Origin: Catenulispora sp. GP43
Lineage (GTDB): Bacteria > Actinomycetota > Actinomycetes > Streptomycetales > Catenulisporaceae
Direction: 5' to 3'
NCBI RefSeq assembly: GCF_041260665.1
Contig: NZ_JBGCCT010000002.1
Location: forward strand, 62,001-126,000
Length of the DNA stretch: 64,000 nucleotides
Shown here: piece after piece, positions 42,292 through 50,839 of the stretch
How positions within the stretch are numbered: position 1 is the stretch's first letter
Layout: each line of letters starts with the position of its first letter
Made by a program: the position numbers and the translations under genes
Notes under the pieces: generated by a model
The model's database searches: none
Seen by the model: the letters and a program-made list of their open reading frames with translations, nothing else
What the model was told of the DNA's origin: nothing

Positions 42292-43050
42292 TCAGGCGTC
42301 CAGTTCGAACCTGACACGCGAGCCGAGGACGGTCGTGGCGGTGGTTCCGAGCGTCTCGTGGAAGGTGTCGCTCAGGTGCGACGGGGAGGCGAAGCCGGCG
42401 TCCGCGGCGCAGCGGGTCAGAGGGTGGCCGCCGGCGATGCCCCGAGCGGCTTCCAGCAGGCGGTTCCACTGCTGGTAGCGGCGGAAGGTGGTGCCGGTGT
42501 GCCGGGCGAACATCCGCAGGAAATAAGGGGTCGACATCCCCAGGTCCCGGGCGCTGTGCTCGGCGCGGAGGATGCGGGCCGGCTCGTCGCGGATCTCCTC
42601 GACGATGCGGCGGATGCGGCGGTCGGTGGCCCCGGGTCCGGAACCGGAAGCGGTATCGCCCAGGTATCGCAGGACACTGGGGTCCGCGCCGTGACGGCAG
42701 GCGGCGATCAGTTCGCGTTCCAGAACGTGTCCGAGGCCGTAGGGGCCGATCCGGTGCCGCATCGCCGTGGCCGAGCCGTTTTCGGTGAACAGCAACAGGA
42801 TCCGGCCTTCCGGCGCGATCACCCGGTGCTGTGCGCGCGCCGGCGCGTACACGCTGCGGGTGCGGATGACGCCGTACTCGGGGGTCTCCACGACGAACGG
42901 CGCGTCCAGTCCCACCGTGAGGACGCCGACCGACGCCGAGTGCAGATCGACGCCCAGATCCGGCCCGACGTACCCGGCCTGCCCGGGACGTATCCACGCC
43001 ACCGGCGCCTCCGGGCCGCCGCACGTTTGTGGAAGCGCGCCGATCTCCAT
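42292..43050 (-). CDS. AraC family transcriptional regulator
   Basis: 252 aa: N-terminal cupin-like sensing region (about 15-120; PEYGVIRTRSVYAPARAQHR, EGRILLLF) and a C-terminal double HTH (about 150-245; HSARDLGMSTPYFLRMFARH and AADAGFASPSHLSDTFHETL). It is divergent from the alpha/beta hydrolase gene 61 bp away, its probable target. Leaderless start: TAGCGT lies 6 nt from the ATG. Confidence 0.87.
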   Translation of the reverse strand: MEIGALPQTCGGPEAPVAWIRPGQAGYVGPDLGVDLHSASVGVLTVGLDAPFVVETPEYGVIRTRSVYAPARAQHRVIAPEGRILLLFTENGSATAMRHRIGPYGLGHVLERELIAACRHGADPSVLRYLGDTASGSGPGATDRRIRRIVEEIRDEPARILRAEHSARDLGMSTPYFLRMFARHTGTTFRRYQQWNRLLEAARGIAGGHPLTRCAADAGFASPSHLSDTFHETLGTTATTVLGSRVRFELDA

Positions 43051-43056
43051 ACCGCC

Positions 43057-43062
43057 ACGCTA
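43057..43062 (-). promoter_or_regulatory. -10 box of leaderless araC-type promoter
   Basis: Minus-strand TAGCGT, 6 nt, ATG 43050. Confidence 0.45.
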
Positions 43063-43111
43063 ACCGAAGGAGCAGGACACCGACGAGGTCGGATCGAGAG
43101 CGGGGATCACT

Positions 43112-43993
43112 ATGGAACAGCACACGCAGTACGTGGACGTCGGCGACGCGGCGCTGCACGTGACGACCAACGGACCGGCCGACGCGCCGGTGCTGCTGCT
43201 GGTGCACGGGCTCGGCGGGTCCACGGCGTGGTGGAATCCGGTGGTGCCGTGCCTGGCGGACGCCTACCGGGTCATCCGCGTCGATCTGCTGGGGCATGGG
43301 CGGTCGACTGGGCGATCGAACAGTCGGCCGACCGGGCGGTCGACGGCCACAGGCGGCCCCACCACGTACAGCATCCCGAGCCATGCCGAGCGCATCGGCG
43401 CCGTCCTGGATCAGTTGCAGGTGAGGCGCGTGGCGGTCGCCGTCGGCCACTCCACCGGCGGCTACGTGGTCACCGACCTGGCGCGACAGCATCCTGACAC
43501 GGTCTCGGCACTGGCCCTGATCAGCACCGGCCCCAACACCGAGGTCGACACTTCCGGCGGAGCGCTGAGCCGGCTGTTGTTCGCGCGGGTGCCCGGCGCG
43601 CTGTTGTGGCGGGCGTTCAACGAGGCCATCGTGCGCAAGAGCCTGAGCACCGCGTTCGCCCGGCCGACGGCGCCGATCCCGGACACGCTGGTCGAGGACT
43701 CGCGCGGCATGACGCACCAGGCGCTGGCCGCCACCGCGCGCGGTTCGCTGGCCTACATCAGGGAACGCACACTCCCGGACCGGCTCACCGAGATCGGCAA
43801 GCCGCTGCTGGTGTTCTTCGGTGCCGAGGACGCCCGCTGGCGCGCGTCGTCGGCCGAGGACTACCGCGCGGTGCCCGGGGCGCGGGTGATGGTGCTGCCG
43901 GAGATCGGCCACACGCCTATGTATGAGGACCCGCAGACGACGTGCGATCTGCTGTTCGAATTCGCGGCGGCTGCGGTGCAGCTCGGCGGTTAG
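43112..43993 (+). CDS. Alpha/beta hydrolase
   Basis: 293 aa. LLLVHGLGGSTAWWNPVVPC (oxyanion HG), nucleophile elbow VGHSTGG (Ser about 116), acid in FFGAEDARW, catalytic His in EIGHTPMYE. Esterase/lipase or C-C hydrolase type. A short Thr/Ser/Arg/Gly insertion (STGRSNSRPTGRSTATGG) after the HGRS loop comes from imperfect 16-bp repeats at about 43300-43360. Divergent from the AraC regulator. Confidence 0.85.
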   Translation: MEQHTQYVDVGDAALHVTTNGPADAPVLLLVHGLGGSTAWWNPVVPCLADAYRVIRVDLLGHGRSTGRSNSRPTGRSTATGGPTTYSIPSHAERIGAVLDQLQVRRVAVAVGHSTGGYVVTDLARQHPDTVSALALISTGPNTEVDTSGGALSRLLFARVPGALLWRAFNEAIVRKSLSTAFARPTAPIPDTLVEDSRGMTHQALAATARGSLAYIRERTLPDRLTEIGKPLLVFFGAEDARWRASSAEDYRAVPGARVMVLPEIGHTPMYEDPQTTCDLLFEFAAAAVQLGG

Positions 43994-43996
43994 CAT
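43991..43996 (+). promoter_or_regulatory. -10 box of a leaderless promoter
   Basis: TAGCAT (its TAG is the stop of the hydrolase), 6 nt, GTG 44003. Confidence 0.4.
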
Positions 43997-44002
43997 CGCC
44001 GG

Positions 44003-44299
44003 GTGAGCGAGGAACAGGACTGGCCGCCGTGGCCGGAGGAGGAGTACGCGCGGTACCTGGCCGGCGAGCGCCGACGGTACGCGTGGGTGATGCGCACGTA
44101 CGGCGGGATGACGGCGGCGCAGGCCGAGGAGGCCGCTGAGCAGTGGTATGACTACGAGCCGCCCGAGAAACCGTATCGGGGTCTGGTCTTCCACGACGAG
44201 GCCTGGCACTGGGCGATGATGGCCATCAAGGGTGACCACTACTGGGCCGACGATCCCGGGCTCACTGTGCCGCCCGAGGAGTACCACTCGCTGGAGTAG
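44003..44299 (+). CDS. Small acidic Trp-rich hypothetical protein
   Basis: 98 aa, acidic, unusually rich in Trp and Tyr (QDWPPWPEEEYARYLAG, EQWYDYEPPEKPYRG, DEAWHWAMMAIKGDHYWADD). Not in a family I recognise; the composition and coding pattern look genuine, and it has a leaderless GTG start. It lies between a hydrolase and ABC transporter genes. Confidence 0.65.
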   Translation: MSEEQDWPPWPEEEYARYLAGERRRYAWVMRTYGGMTAAQAEEAAEQWYDYEPPEKPYRGLVFHDEAWHWAMMAIKGDHYWADDPGLTVPPEEYHSLE

Positions 44300-44358
44300 A
44301 GCGTTCGCCGTTCGCTCGTGGAAAACACGGTTGCGATGTCGAAAGGCGCTCAGCCACG

Positions 44359-46248
44359 GTGGACCCCGTGCCGAAGCCACCGTCACCGATCCGGCCCGCG
44401 CTGTCACGCTTGGCGCACCCCGTCACGACGCTGAAGTCCTCGCGGCGCGTCCGCGCGCTGCGTCTGCTGGTCTCTGTCAGCCCGGCGCTGATGGCCACCG
44501 TCGTCGCGTTCGTCGTGGCCGAGGCCGTCCTGCCGAACCTGACGCTGGTCGCGATGGGCCGGGCCACCGGCCGCATCCCGGCCGCGGCCCGGGACGGGCT
44601 GGGCTCGCGCGCGGGCCACTCGCTGCTCGTGGCGCTGGCCGTCGCAGGGGTCTGTTATGGCTTGTCGCTGCTGCGCGGCCCGGCGCAGGACGCGCTGTCC
44701 TCGGTCGTCAGGGCGCGCATGGTGGTCGCGTTGCAGCGCCGGCTGGTGACGGCGGTCAGCGCGCCGGCGGGCATCGCGCACCTGGAGGACGCCGAGACGC
44801 TCGACCGGCTGGCCAACGCGCAGGGGCAGCTGATGAACGCCGCGCCCGCCGACGCGCCGATGACCATCGCCTCGCAGCTGGGCGGGTGGCTGTCGGGCAC
44901 GGTGGCCTGCGTGGTGCTGTGCACGTTCCGGTGGTGGCTGGGGCTGGCGCTGTTCGCGGCGTGGATCGCGGTGCGCCGTCCGGTCGGGCAGCTGGTGCGG
45001 ACCCGGGTCAGCAGCTTCCGTGCCGCCGGCGAGCCGCTGCGCCGGGCCTGGTACCTGTTCGCGGTGGCGACCCGGCCGGGCCCGGCCAAGGAGGCGCGGG
45101 TCTTCGGCCTGGGCGGCTGGCTCGCCGCGGAGCACCGGTCGCACTACGTCAGGGGCCTGACCCCGACCTGGGACGAGATGCGCCGCCAGGGCCGCCGGGT
45201 GGCGACGGTCGCGATCGGGGTGTTCGCGGTGTTCGCCCTCGGCGCCGGCGCCCTGGGCTGGAGCGCCTACCACCGCGAGATCGGCCTGGGCACGCTGGCC
45301 GTCATGCTCACGATGCTTCCGTCGTCGATGTCGGTGGGCACGGTCTCGCTGACGGACTTCCAGCTGGAGATGATGCTCACCGCGGTGCCCGACCTGGACG
45401 CGCTGACCGACGCGCTGGTCCCGTCCGCCGAAACGGCAGGCGGCACGGTCGACCCCTGCGGCATGCCGGCGCGCGACGTGGTCTTCGAGAACGTCGGCTT
45501 CCGCTATCCCGGCGGTGATGCGGACGTCTTCAGCGGCCTGAATCTGACGCTGCGCGCCGGCGAATCCACCGCCCTGGTCGGGGTCAACGGCGCGGGCAAG
45601 ACGACACTGGTCACCCTGCTGGCGCGGCTGCGCGACCCGGGGCGCGGCCGGATCCTGGTGGACGGCGTCCCGGTGGAGGACCTGCGCGTCCGCGACTGGC
45701 AGAAGCAGATCGCCGTCGTCTACCAGGACTACACGCGCTACCCGCTCACCGCCGAGGAGAACGTCACCCTGAACCTGCTCGACGGCCCGGTCGACGAACA
45801 GGCGCTGCGCCAGGCCGCCGACCGCGCGGGCGCGACAGACCTGGTCGAAGGCCTGCCGAACGGCTGGCGCACTATTTTGTCGCCGCAGTACGAAGGCGGC
45901 ACGGACCTGTCCGGCGGCCAGTGGCAGCGCATCGCCCTGGCGCGCGCCTTGTACGCGATCGCCCGCGGCGCGACGGTCCTGATCATGGACGAGCCGACGG
46001 CGCAGCTCGACGTCCGCGCCGAGGCGGCGTTCTACGACCGGTTCCTGGAGATCACGCAGGGCGTGACGAGCATCGTGATCTCGCACCGGTTCTCCACGGT
46101 CCGGCGCGCGAACCGCATCGCGGTGTTGGACGGCGGACGGATCACCGAGCTGGGAAGCCACACCGAGCTTGTGGCGCTCGCGGGCACCTACGCGGACCTG
46201 TTCGCCACGCAGGCGGCGGCGTTCACCGGCGGAGGGAAGAAGCGATGA
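44359..46248 (+). CDS. ABC exporter half-transporter 1 (membrane + ATPase)
   Basis: 629 aa: six-helix ABC membrane domain (about 30-345) fused to an ATPase (about 385-620) with Walker A GVNGAGKTT, Q-loop VYQDYTRYP, signature LSGGQWQ, Walker B VLIMDEP and H-loop VISHRFST. Its ATGA overlap with the following gene means the two probably form a heterodimeric exporter. No substrate gene is adjacent. The signal-less N-terminus is cytoplasmic. Confidence 0.88.
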   Translation: MDPVPKPPSPIRPALSRLAHPVTTLKSSRRVRALRLLVSVSPALMATVVAFVVAEAVLPNLTLVAMGRATGRIPAAARDGLGSRAGHSLLVALAVAGVCYGLSLLRGPAQDALSSVVRARMVVALQRRLVTAVSAPAGIAHLEDAETLDRLANAQGQLMNAAPADAPMTIASQLGGWLSGTVACVVLCTFRWWLGLALFAAWIAVRRPVGQLVRTRVSSFRAAGEPLRRAWYLFAVATRPGPAKEARVFGLGGWLAAEHRSHYVRGLTPTWDEMRRQGRRVATVAIGVFAVFALGAGALGWSAYHREIGLGTLAVMLTMLPSSMSVGTVSLTDFQLEMMLTAVPDLDALTDALVPSAETAGGTVDPCGMPARDVVFENVGFRYPGGDADVFSGLNLTLRAGESTALVGVNGAGKTTLVTLLARLRDPGRGRILVDGVPVEDLRVRDWQKQIAVVYQDYTRYPLTAEENVTLNLLDGPVDEQALRQAADRAGATDLVEGLPNGWRTILSPQYEGGTDLSGGQWQRIALARALYAIARGATVLIMDEPTAQLDVRAEAAFYDRFLEITQGVTSIVISHRFSTVRRANRIAVLDGGRITELGSHTELVALAGTYADLFATQAAAFTGGGKKR

Positions 46249-48143
46249 GCGGCACGGTCCCGGCGGCGGTTTCCACACCCTCCGAACCCTCCGATCCCAA
46301 GCCCGAACAAGAAGAAGCAGAACCCGCCCCCGCCCGCACCTTCGAACCCGCCCGGCGCCGTCTCCGCCGCCGCCTGTTCGGCGTCCTGGTCGGCTCCGGC
46401 TTCCGCGCGGCGCCGGGCATGATGATCGCCGCGACGCTCATGAGCCTGCTGGGTACCGCGGCGTCGGTCAGCTTCCCCATCGGCTACCGCGTCATCGTCG
46501 ATGCCGCGCTGCGCCACGATGCCGGCCGCGTCGTCGTCGGGGTCTGCGTCGTGGCGGTGCTCTTCAGCGCCGGATGGGTGTTGCAGAACCTCGCGGTGGC
46601 GCAGAGTTCGCCGTTGACCGACACCGTGAACGCCTACCACGGCGAGCGGATCGCCACGCTGCTCAACGACATCCCGGGGCTGGAACACTACGAGGATCCG
46701 GAAGTACTGCGGGAGGTCGAGCAGCTGCGGGACGGCCGGCGCGGGCTGGCCGCCGCGCCGCGGCAGATCACCGGGATGGTGTCCAACGCGATCCGGGTCG
46801 GGACCGTCGCCGCGCTGCTGGCCACCGTCTACTTGCCGGTGCTGTTGGTACCGCTGGCGGCGGTCGCGCCCGCGCTGGCCAGCAGGCGGGCTTCGAAGAT
46901 CGCCAAGCGGAACGAGACCGAGCTGGCCGACGACCGGCGGCTGCTCGGCGACCTGTTCGTCATCACCACCTCCGCCGACACCGCGAAGGAGCTGCGCACC
47001 TACGGTGTCACCGACGAGGTGGCCGAGCGGCACCACCGGCTCGGCGACGCGGTGCGCAAGTCCTCGGTCGGCGCGGCGCTGCGCGGGGCGGCGTGGGAGG
47101 CCGCAGGCTGGCTGTTCTACGCCGCGTTCTTCATCGCCGCGATCGTCGTGCTGGTCCTGCGCGCCACCCATGGTCAGGTGTCGCCGGGGCAGATCGTCAT
47201 GGTCGTCAGCCTGCTGCGGCGGGTGCAGACCCAGCTGTCCTCGGCCTCGGACACCGCCGGCAGCCTGGCGACCTCCATCCGCAACGCCAAACGCCTGCTG
47301 TGGCTGCAGGACTACGCCCAGACCCAGATCCCGACCGGCACCGTCGAGGCGCCGCGGACCCTGGCCGAGGGCATCCGCCTGGAGGGGACCGCCTTCGCCT
47401 ACCCCGGCTCGGCCAAGCAGGTCCTGCACGACCTGCTGCTGGACCTGCCGGCCGGCTCCACGGTCGCGCTGGTCGGCGAGAACGGCGCCGGCAAGACCAC
47501 CCTGGTCAAGCTGCTCACCGGCATGTACGCGCCGAGCGCGGGCCGGGTCCTGATCGACGGCACCGACCTGGCCGACCTGGACCTGGCCTCCTGGCGCGGC
47601 CGGGTCACGGCCACCTTCCAGGACTTCGTCCGCTTCCAGACCCCGGCCCGCCAGGCCGTGGGCCTGGGCGACCTGCCCCGGATCGACGACGGGGCGGCGC
47701 TGGCCGCGGCCGTGGAACGCGCCCAGGCCGCCCCGGTCGTGGCGCAGCTCCCCGACGGCCTGGACACCCAGCTGGGCCGCACCTTCCCCGGCGGGCGCGA
47801 GCTGTCCGGCGGCCAGTGGCAGCGGATCGCGCTGGCCCGCGGCCAGATGCGCAAGCAGCCGCTGCTGACCGTGCTGGACGAGCCCACCGCCGCGCTGGAC
47901 GCGGTGACCGAGGCCGCCGTCTTCGACCGCCACGTCCGCATCGCCGCCGAACGCCGCGAGCAGGGCGCGATCACGCTGTTCGTCTCGCACCGGTTCTCCA
48001 CGGTGCGCGCCGCGGATCTGATCGTGGTGCTGGACGGCGGCCACGTCGTCGAGACCGGAAGCCACGACGAACTCATGGCCGCCGACGGGCACTACGCGCA
48101 GCTGTATTCGTTGCAGGCACGTGGTTATCTCGACGGTATGTAG
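46245..48143 (+). CDS. ABC exporter half-transporter 2 (membrane + ATPase)
   Basis: 632 aa: a ~45-residue Pro/Glu-rich N-terminus, an ABC membrane domain (about 50-365; MMIAATLMSLLGTAASVSFP), and an ATPase (about 385-625) with Walker A GENGAGKTT, ATFQDFVRFQ, signature LSGGQWQ, Walker B LLTVLDEP and H-loop FVSHRFST. Co-translated with the preceding half-transporter. Confidence 0.88.
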   Translation: MSGTVPAAVSTPSEPSDPKPEQEEAEPAPARTFEPARRRLRRRLFGVLVGSGFRAAPGMMIAATLMSLLGTAASVSFPIGYRVIVDAALRHDAGRVVVGVCVVAVLFSAGWVLQNLAVAQSSPLTDTVNAYHGERIATLLNDIPGLEHYEDPEVLREVEQLRDGRRGLAAAPRQITGMVSNAIRVGTVAALLATVYLPVLLVPLAAVAPALASRRASKIAKRNETELADDRRLLGDLFVITTSADTAKELRTYGVTDEVAERHHRLGDAVRKSSVGAALRGAAWEAAGWLFYAAFFIAAIVVLVLRATHGQVSPGQIVMVVSLLRRVQTQLSSASDTAGSLATSIRNAKRLLWLQDYAQTQIPTGTVEAPRTLAEGIRLEGTAFAYPGSAKQVLHDLLLDLPAGSTVALVGENGAGKTTLVKLLTGMYAPSAGRVLIDGTDLADLDLASWRGRVTATFQDFVRFQTPARQAVGLGDLPRIDDGAALAAAVERAQAAPVVAQLPDGLDTQLGRTFPGGRELSGGQWQRIALARGQMRKQPLLTVLDEPTAALDAVTEAAVFDRHVRIAAERREQGAITLFVSHRFSTVRAADLIVVLDGGHVVETGSHDELMAADGHYAQLYSLQARGYLDGM

Positions 48144-48158
48144 CTCGGGGAGGAGTTC

Positions 48159-48222
48159 CTAGAGCAACACCTGGCTAGAGCAAAACCTGGTTCGAGCAAC
48201 GCCTGGCTAGAGCACCACGACC
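48159..48222. repeat. 16-bp tandem repeat spanning the end of the oxidoreductase gene
   Basis: Four units at 48159, 48175, 48191 and 48207, consensus CTAGAGCAACACCTGG. The last unit contains the real stop (TAG on minus, 48207-48209) and final codons of the minus-strand oxidoreductase gene; the other three lie just beyond it. Confidence 0.8.
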
Positions 48223-49175
48223 CGTTTGCCCAGCGTGTGCCCCCGCAGGAAGTCGACGCATGCCTGCGGCCCCTCGTCCAGGCGGTACCGGCGGGCGATC
48301 GTGGCCCGCAGTTCACCGCGTGCCCCGGCCTGTCCGACGTCGCGCATCGAGGCCAGTTCACCGTCCATGTCGAGGATGTTGCGCAGCTCGACGTCGTCGC
48401 GCCCGATCATCTCCGGGGTGCTGACCGGGAACGTGATCGTCACCAGCCTGCCACCGGGACGCAGCGCCGCGGCCACCCCGGACAAGCGGTCGCCCGACAG
48501 GGCCACGTTGATCGCGACGTCCACGTCACCGACCGGATAGCCGGCCTGCTCATACCCGATGACCTGCGTCGCACCGAGCCCGCGCACCACATCGGCATCC
48601 GCGTCGGTCGCGGTCACGATCACCTGCGCCTGCGCAGCGGCGAGCACCGGAAGCAGAGCGGTCCCCACTCCCCCGGTGGCCCCGATCACCAGCACCCGCT
48701 CCCCCGGCTGGACGTCTGCGGCACGGGCCGCGGCCAGCGCGGCCTGGCCGGCGGTGGCGAGCGCCGCGGCGTCCGGGGCGGCCAGGCCCGCGGGGCGGTG
48801 TGCGATCAGCGGGGTGTCCGCCTCGACGACGGTGTACTCGGCCATCGCGCCGGTCCCCACCGAGGGACGCGTCCCGGCCATGGCGCGCAGCACCCGGGGT
48901 ACCGCTGTTCCGAACACCTCGTCTCCGACCGCGTAGGCGCTGACTCCCTCCCCGATCTCGGTCACCGTCCCGGCGAAGTCGACGCCGGGGATGTAAGGGA
49001 ACTGTGCCTGGATGACGGTGCGGAAGTCCCCTCCGGGCAGGCGCACGTCGGCCGGGTTGACGGAGGCGGCGGCGATCCGCACCCGCATCTGTCCGGGCCC
49101 GGGTCGCGGTACGGGCACTTCGGCGACCGCGTACTGCTCCGGCGGGCCGTAGTCGGCGGCGACGACGGCTTTCAT
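48207..49175 (-). CDS. NADP-dependent quinone-reductase-like MDR oxidoreductase
   Basis: 322 aa medium-chain dehydrogenase of the QOR/zeta-crystallin group: MKAVVAADYGPPEQYAVAEV, IPGVDFAGTVTEIGEGV and the NADP-binding VLVIGATGGVGTALLPV (AxxGGVG). There are no Zn-binding Cys residues. It reduces quinones or enones with NADPH. ATG 49175 begins the canonical N-terminus and is preceded by CAGGA. Divergent from a TetR regulator with twin operators in between. Confidence 0.87.
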   Translation of the reverse strand: MKAVVAADYGPPEQYAVAEVPVPRPGPGQMRVRIAAASVNPADVRLPGGDFRTVIQAQFPYIPGVDFAGTVTEIGEGVSAYAVGDEVFGTAVPRVLRAMAGTRPSVGTGAMAEYTVVEADTPLIAHRPAGLAAPDAAALATAGQAALAAARAADVQPGERVLVIGATGGVGTALLPVLAAAQAQVIVTATDADADVVRGLGATQVIGYEQAGYPVGDVDVAINVALSGDRLSGVAAALRPGGRLVTITFPVSTPEMIGRDDVELRNILDMDGELASMRDVGQAGARGELRATIARRYRLDEGPQACVDFLRGHTLGKRVVVL

Positions 49176-49210
49176 CGAATCCTGCTGGTTGTCCACTGCC
49201 CCTCCAAAAA

Positions 49211-49270
49211 CGGACCGGGCGGTCATCTTCCGCCCGGCAGGAGGCTAGCGATAAGCGGACCGGGCGGTCA
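49211..49270. promoter_or_regulatory. Twin TetR operator repeats
   Basis: CGGACCGGGCGGTCA occurs twice, exactly, at 49211-49225 and 49256-49270. Each contains GACCG-GG-CGGTC, an inverted repeat. The second lies just upstream of the leaderless -10 of tetR (49277-49282), and the first lies on the oxidoreductase side. Confidence 0.75.
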
Positions 49271-49276
49271 ACTTGT

Positions 49277-49282
49277 TAGGCT
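49277..49282 (+). promoter_or_regulatory. -10 box of leaderless tetR promoter
   Basis: TAGGCT, 6 nt, GTG 49289; the TetR operator ends 6 nt upstream. Confidence 0.5.
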
Positions 49283-49288
49283 GCGGCC

Positions 49289-49900
49289 GTGGACACCCCT
49301 GCGACGAGCCCGAGCCGCCCGCTGCGCGCCGACGCGGCCCGCAACCGCGCGCTGCTGCTCGCCGCGGCCGCCGACGAGTTCGCCGAGCACGGCCTGGAGG
49401 CCTCGGTCGCGGACATCGCGCGCCGCGCCGGCATCGGCAAGGGCACGGTGTTCCGGCACTTCCCGACCAAGGACGACCTCATCGCCGCGATCGTCCTGGA
49501 CCGGGTCGAGAACCTGCGCGCGATCGGCGAGCGCCTGCTGGCCGCCGAGGATCCGGGCGCGGCGCTGCTGGAGTTCCTGATCGCGGCCGGCCATCAGCGG
49601 CAGCAGCGCGACCTGTCGTTCCTGATGGGCGCCGGGGAGCTGAAACCCGAGGTGCAGCAAGCCCAGGCGGCGCTGTTCCAAGCCATGGAGGACCTGGTCG
49701 CCCGGGCCCGGGAGCACGGTGCGGTCCGGGCCGACGTCACCGGCACCGACGTGTTCCTGCTGATGTGCGCGCCGAACTACGTCAGCGGCTATGTCCCGGA
49801 CGCGTCGCCGGATCTGTGGCGGCGCTATTTGGCGATCATCTTCGACGGGCTGCGGCCGGAGGGCGCCCACGCGCTGCCGCAGCCCGCTCCCACGTTGTGA
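49289..49900 (+). CDS. TetR family regulator
   Basis: 203 aa: N-terminal HTH (LLLAAAADEFAEHGLEAS...GIGKGTVFRHFPTKDDLI) plus a helical ligand domain with the SBP-type FLMGAGELKPEVQQAQAALF. It is divergent from the quinone-reductase-like gene; the twin operators between them suggest it represses both and is released by a quinone or electrophile, which is inference. Confidence 0.88.
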   Translation: MDTPATSPSRPLRADAARNRALLLAAAADEFAEHGLEASVADIARRAGIGKGTVFRHFPTKDDLIAAIVLDRVENLRAIGERLLAAEDPGAALLEFLIAAGHQRQQRDLSFLMGAGELKPEVQQAQAALFQAMEDLVARAREHGAVRADVTGTDVFLLMCAPNYVSGYVPDASPDLWRRYLAIIFDGLRPEGAHALPQPAPTL

Positions 49901-49920
49901 ATCAGAGGCCGGAGACAGGC

Positions 49921-49965
49921 CTCATGCCGCTCATACCGCTCACACTGCTCACACCGCTCATACTG
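49921..49965. repeat. Five 9-bp units amplifying the thyA stop codon in frame
   Basis: Units at 49921, 49930, 49939, 49948 and 49957, of the form CTCAYRCYG. On the minus strand, in the thyA frame, they read GCN-GTR/GCA-TGA five times, so the gene ends in five in-frame TGA codons. Confidence 0.85.
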
Positions 49966-50755
49966 CCACCGGGGCCTTGATCGCCGGGTGCGGGTCGTAT
50001 CCGAGCACTGCGAAGTCCTCGTAGGTGTAGTCGAACAGCGAGTCCGCCGGCTTCAGCTCCAGCGTCGGGAACGGCCGCGCCTCGCGGGTGAGCAGCAGCC
50101 GGGCCTGCTCGACGTGGTTGTCGTAGACGTGGATGTCGCCGCCGGTCCACACCAGGTCGCCGACCTTCAGGCCGGTCTGCGCCGCGATCATGTGCGTCAG
50201 CAGCGCGTAGGAGGCGATGTTGAACGGCACACCCAGGAACATGTCCGCGCTTCGCTGGTAGAGCTGGCAGGACAGTTCGCCGTCGGCCACGTAGAACTGG
50301 AAGAAGGCGTGGCACGGCGGCAGCGCCATGTTCTCCAGTTCCGCGACGTTCCAGGCGGACACGATGATCCGGCGCGAGTCCGGGTTGGCGCGCAGGAGGC
50401 GCAGCACCTCGGCGATCTGGTCGATGTGCCGGCCGTCGGGCGTGGGCCAGGAGCGCCACTGCACGCCGTACACCGGGCCGAGGTCCCCGTCCTCGGCGGC
50501 CCACTCGTCCCAGATCGAGACGCCGTGCTCCTGAAGCCAGCGCACGTTGCCCTCGCCGCGCAGGAACCACAGCAGCTCGTAGGCGACCGACTTGAAGTGG
50601 ACCTTCTTCGTGGTGATGAGCGGGAAGCCGTCCTGCAGGCGGTAGCGGAGCTGATGTCCGAACAGCGACCGCGTCCCGACGCCGGTCCGGTCGGCTTTGG
50701 CCGTCCCCGAGGTCAGGACGCGGTGCAACAGATCTTCGTACTGGGTGTCGGGCAT
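49958..50755 (-). CDS. thyA: Thymidylate synthase
   Basis: 265 aa, full length. It makes dTMP from dUMP with methylene-tetrahydrofolate. The sequence shows [30 protein letters not shown], the catalytic Cys in [32 protein letters not shown], and the C-terminal [10 protein letters not shown]. Leaderless start: TACCGT, 6 nt, ATG. Confidence 0.96.
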   Translation of the reverse strand: MPDTQYEDLLHRVLTSGTAKADRTGVGTRSLFGHQLRYRLQDGFPLITTKKVHFKSVAYELLWFLRGEGNVRWLQEHGVSIWDEWAAEDGDLGPVYGVQWRSWPTPDGRHIDQIAEVLRLLRANPDSRRIIVSAWNVAELENMALPPCHAFFQFYVADGELSCQLYQRSADMFLGVPFNIASYALLTHMIAAQTGLKVGDLVWTGGDIHVYDNHVEQARLLLTREARPFPTLELKPADSLFDYTYEDFAVLGYDPHPAIKAPVAV

Positions 50756-50761
50756 GATGGC

Positions 50762-50767
50762 ACGGTA
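50762..50767 (-). promoter_or_regulatory. -10 box of leaderless thyA promoter
   Basis: Minus-strand TACCGT, 6 nt, ATG 50755. Confidence 0.5.
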
Positions 50768-50839
50768 TCGCCTCAGTGGGCCCGGACCTCACACGACAGG
50801 GCCGCGGGCCGGTTCCGGTTCGACACGGTCCGCGCGCGG

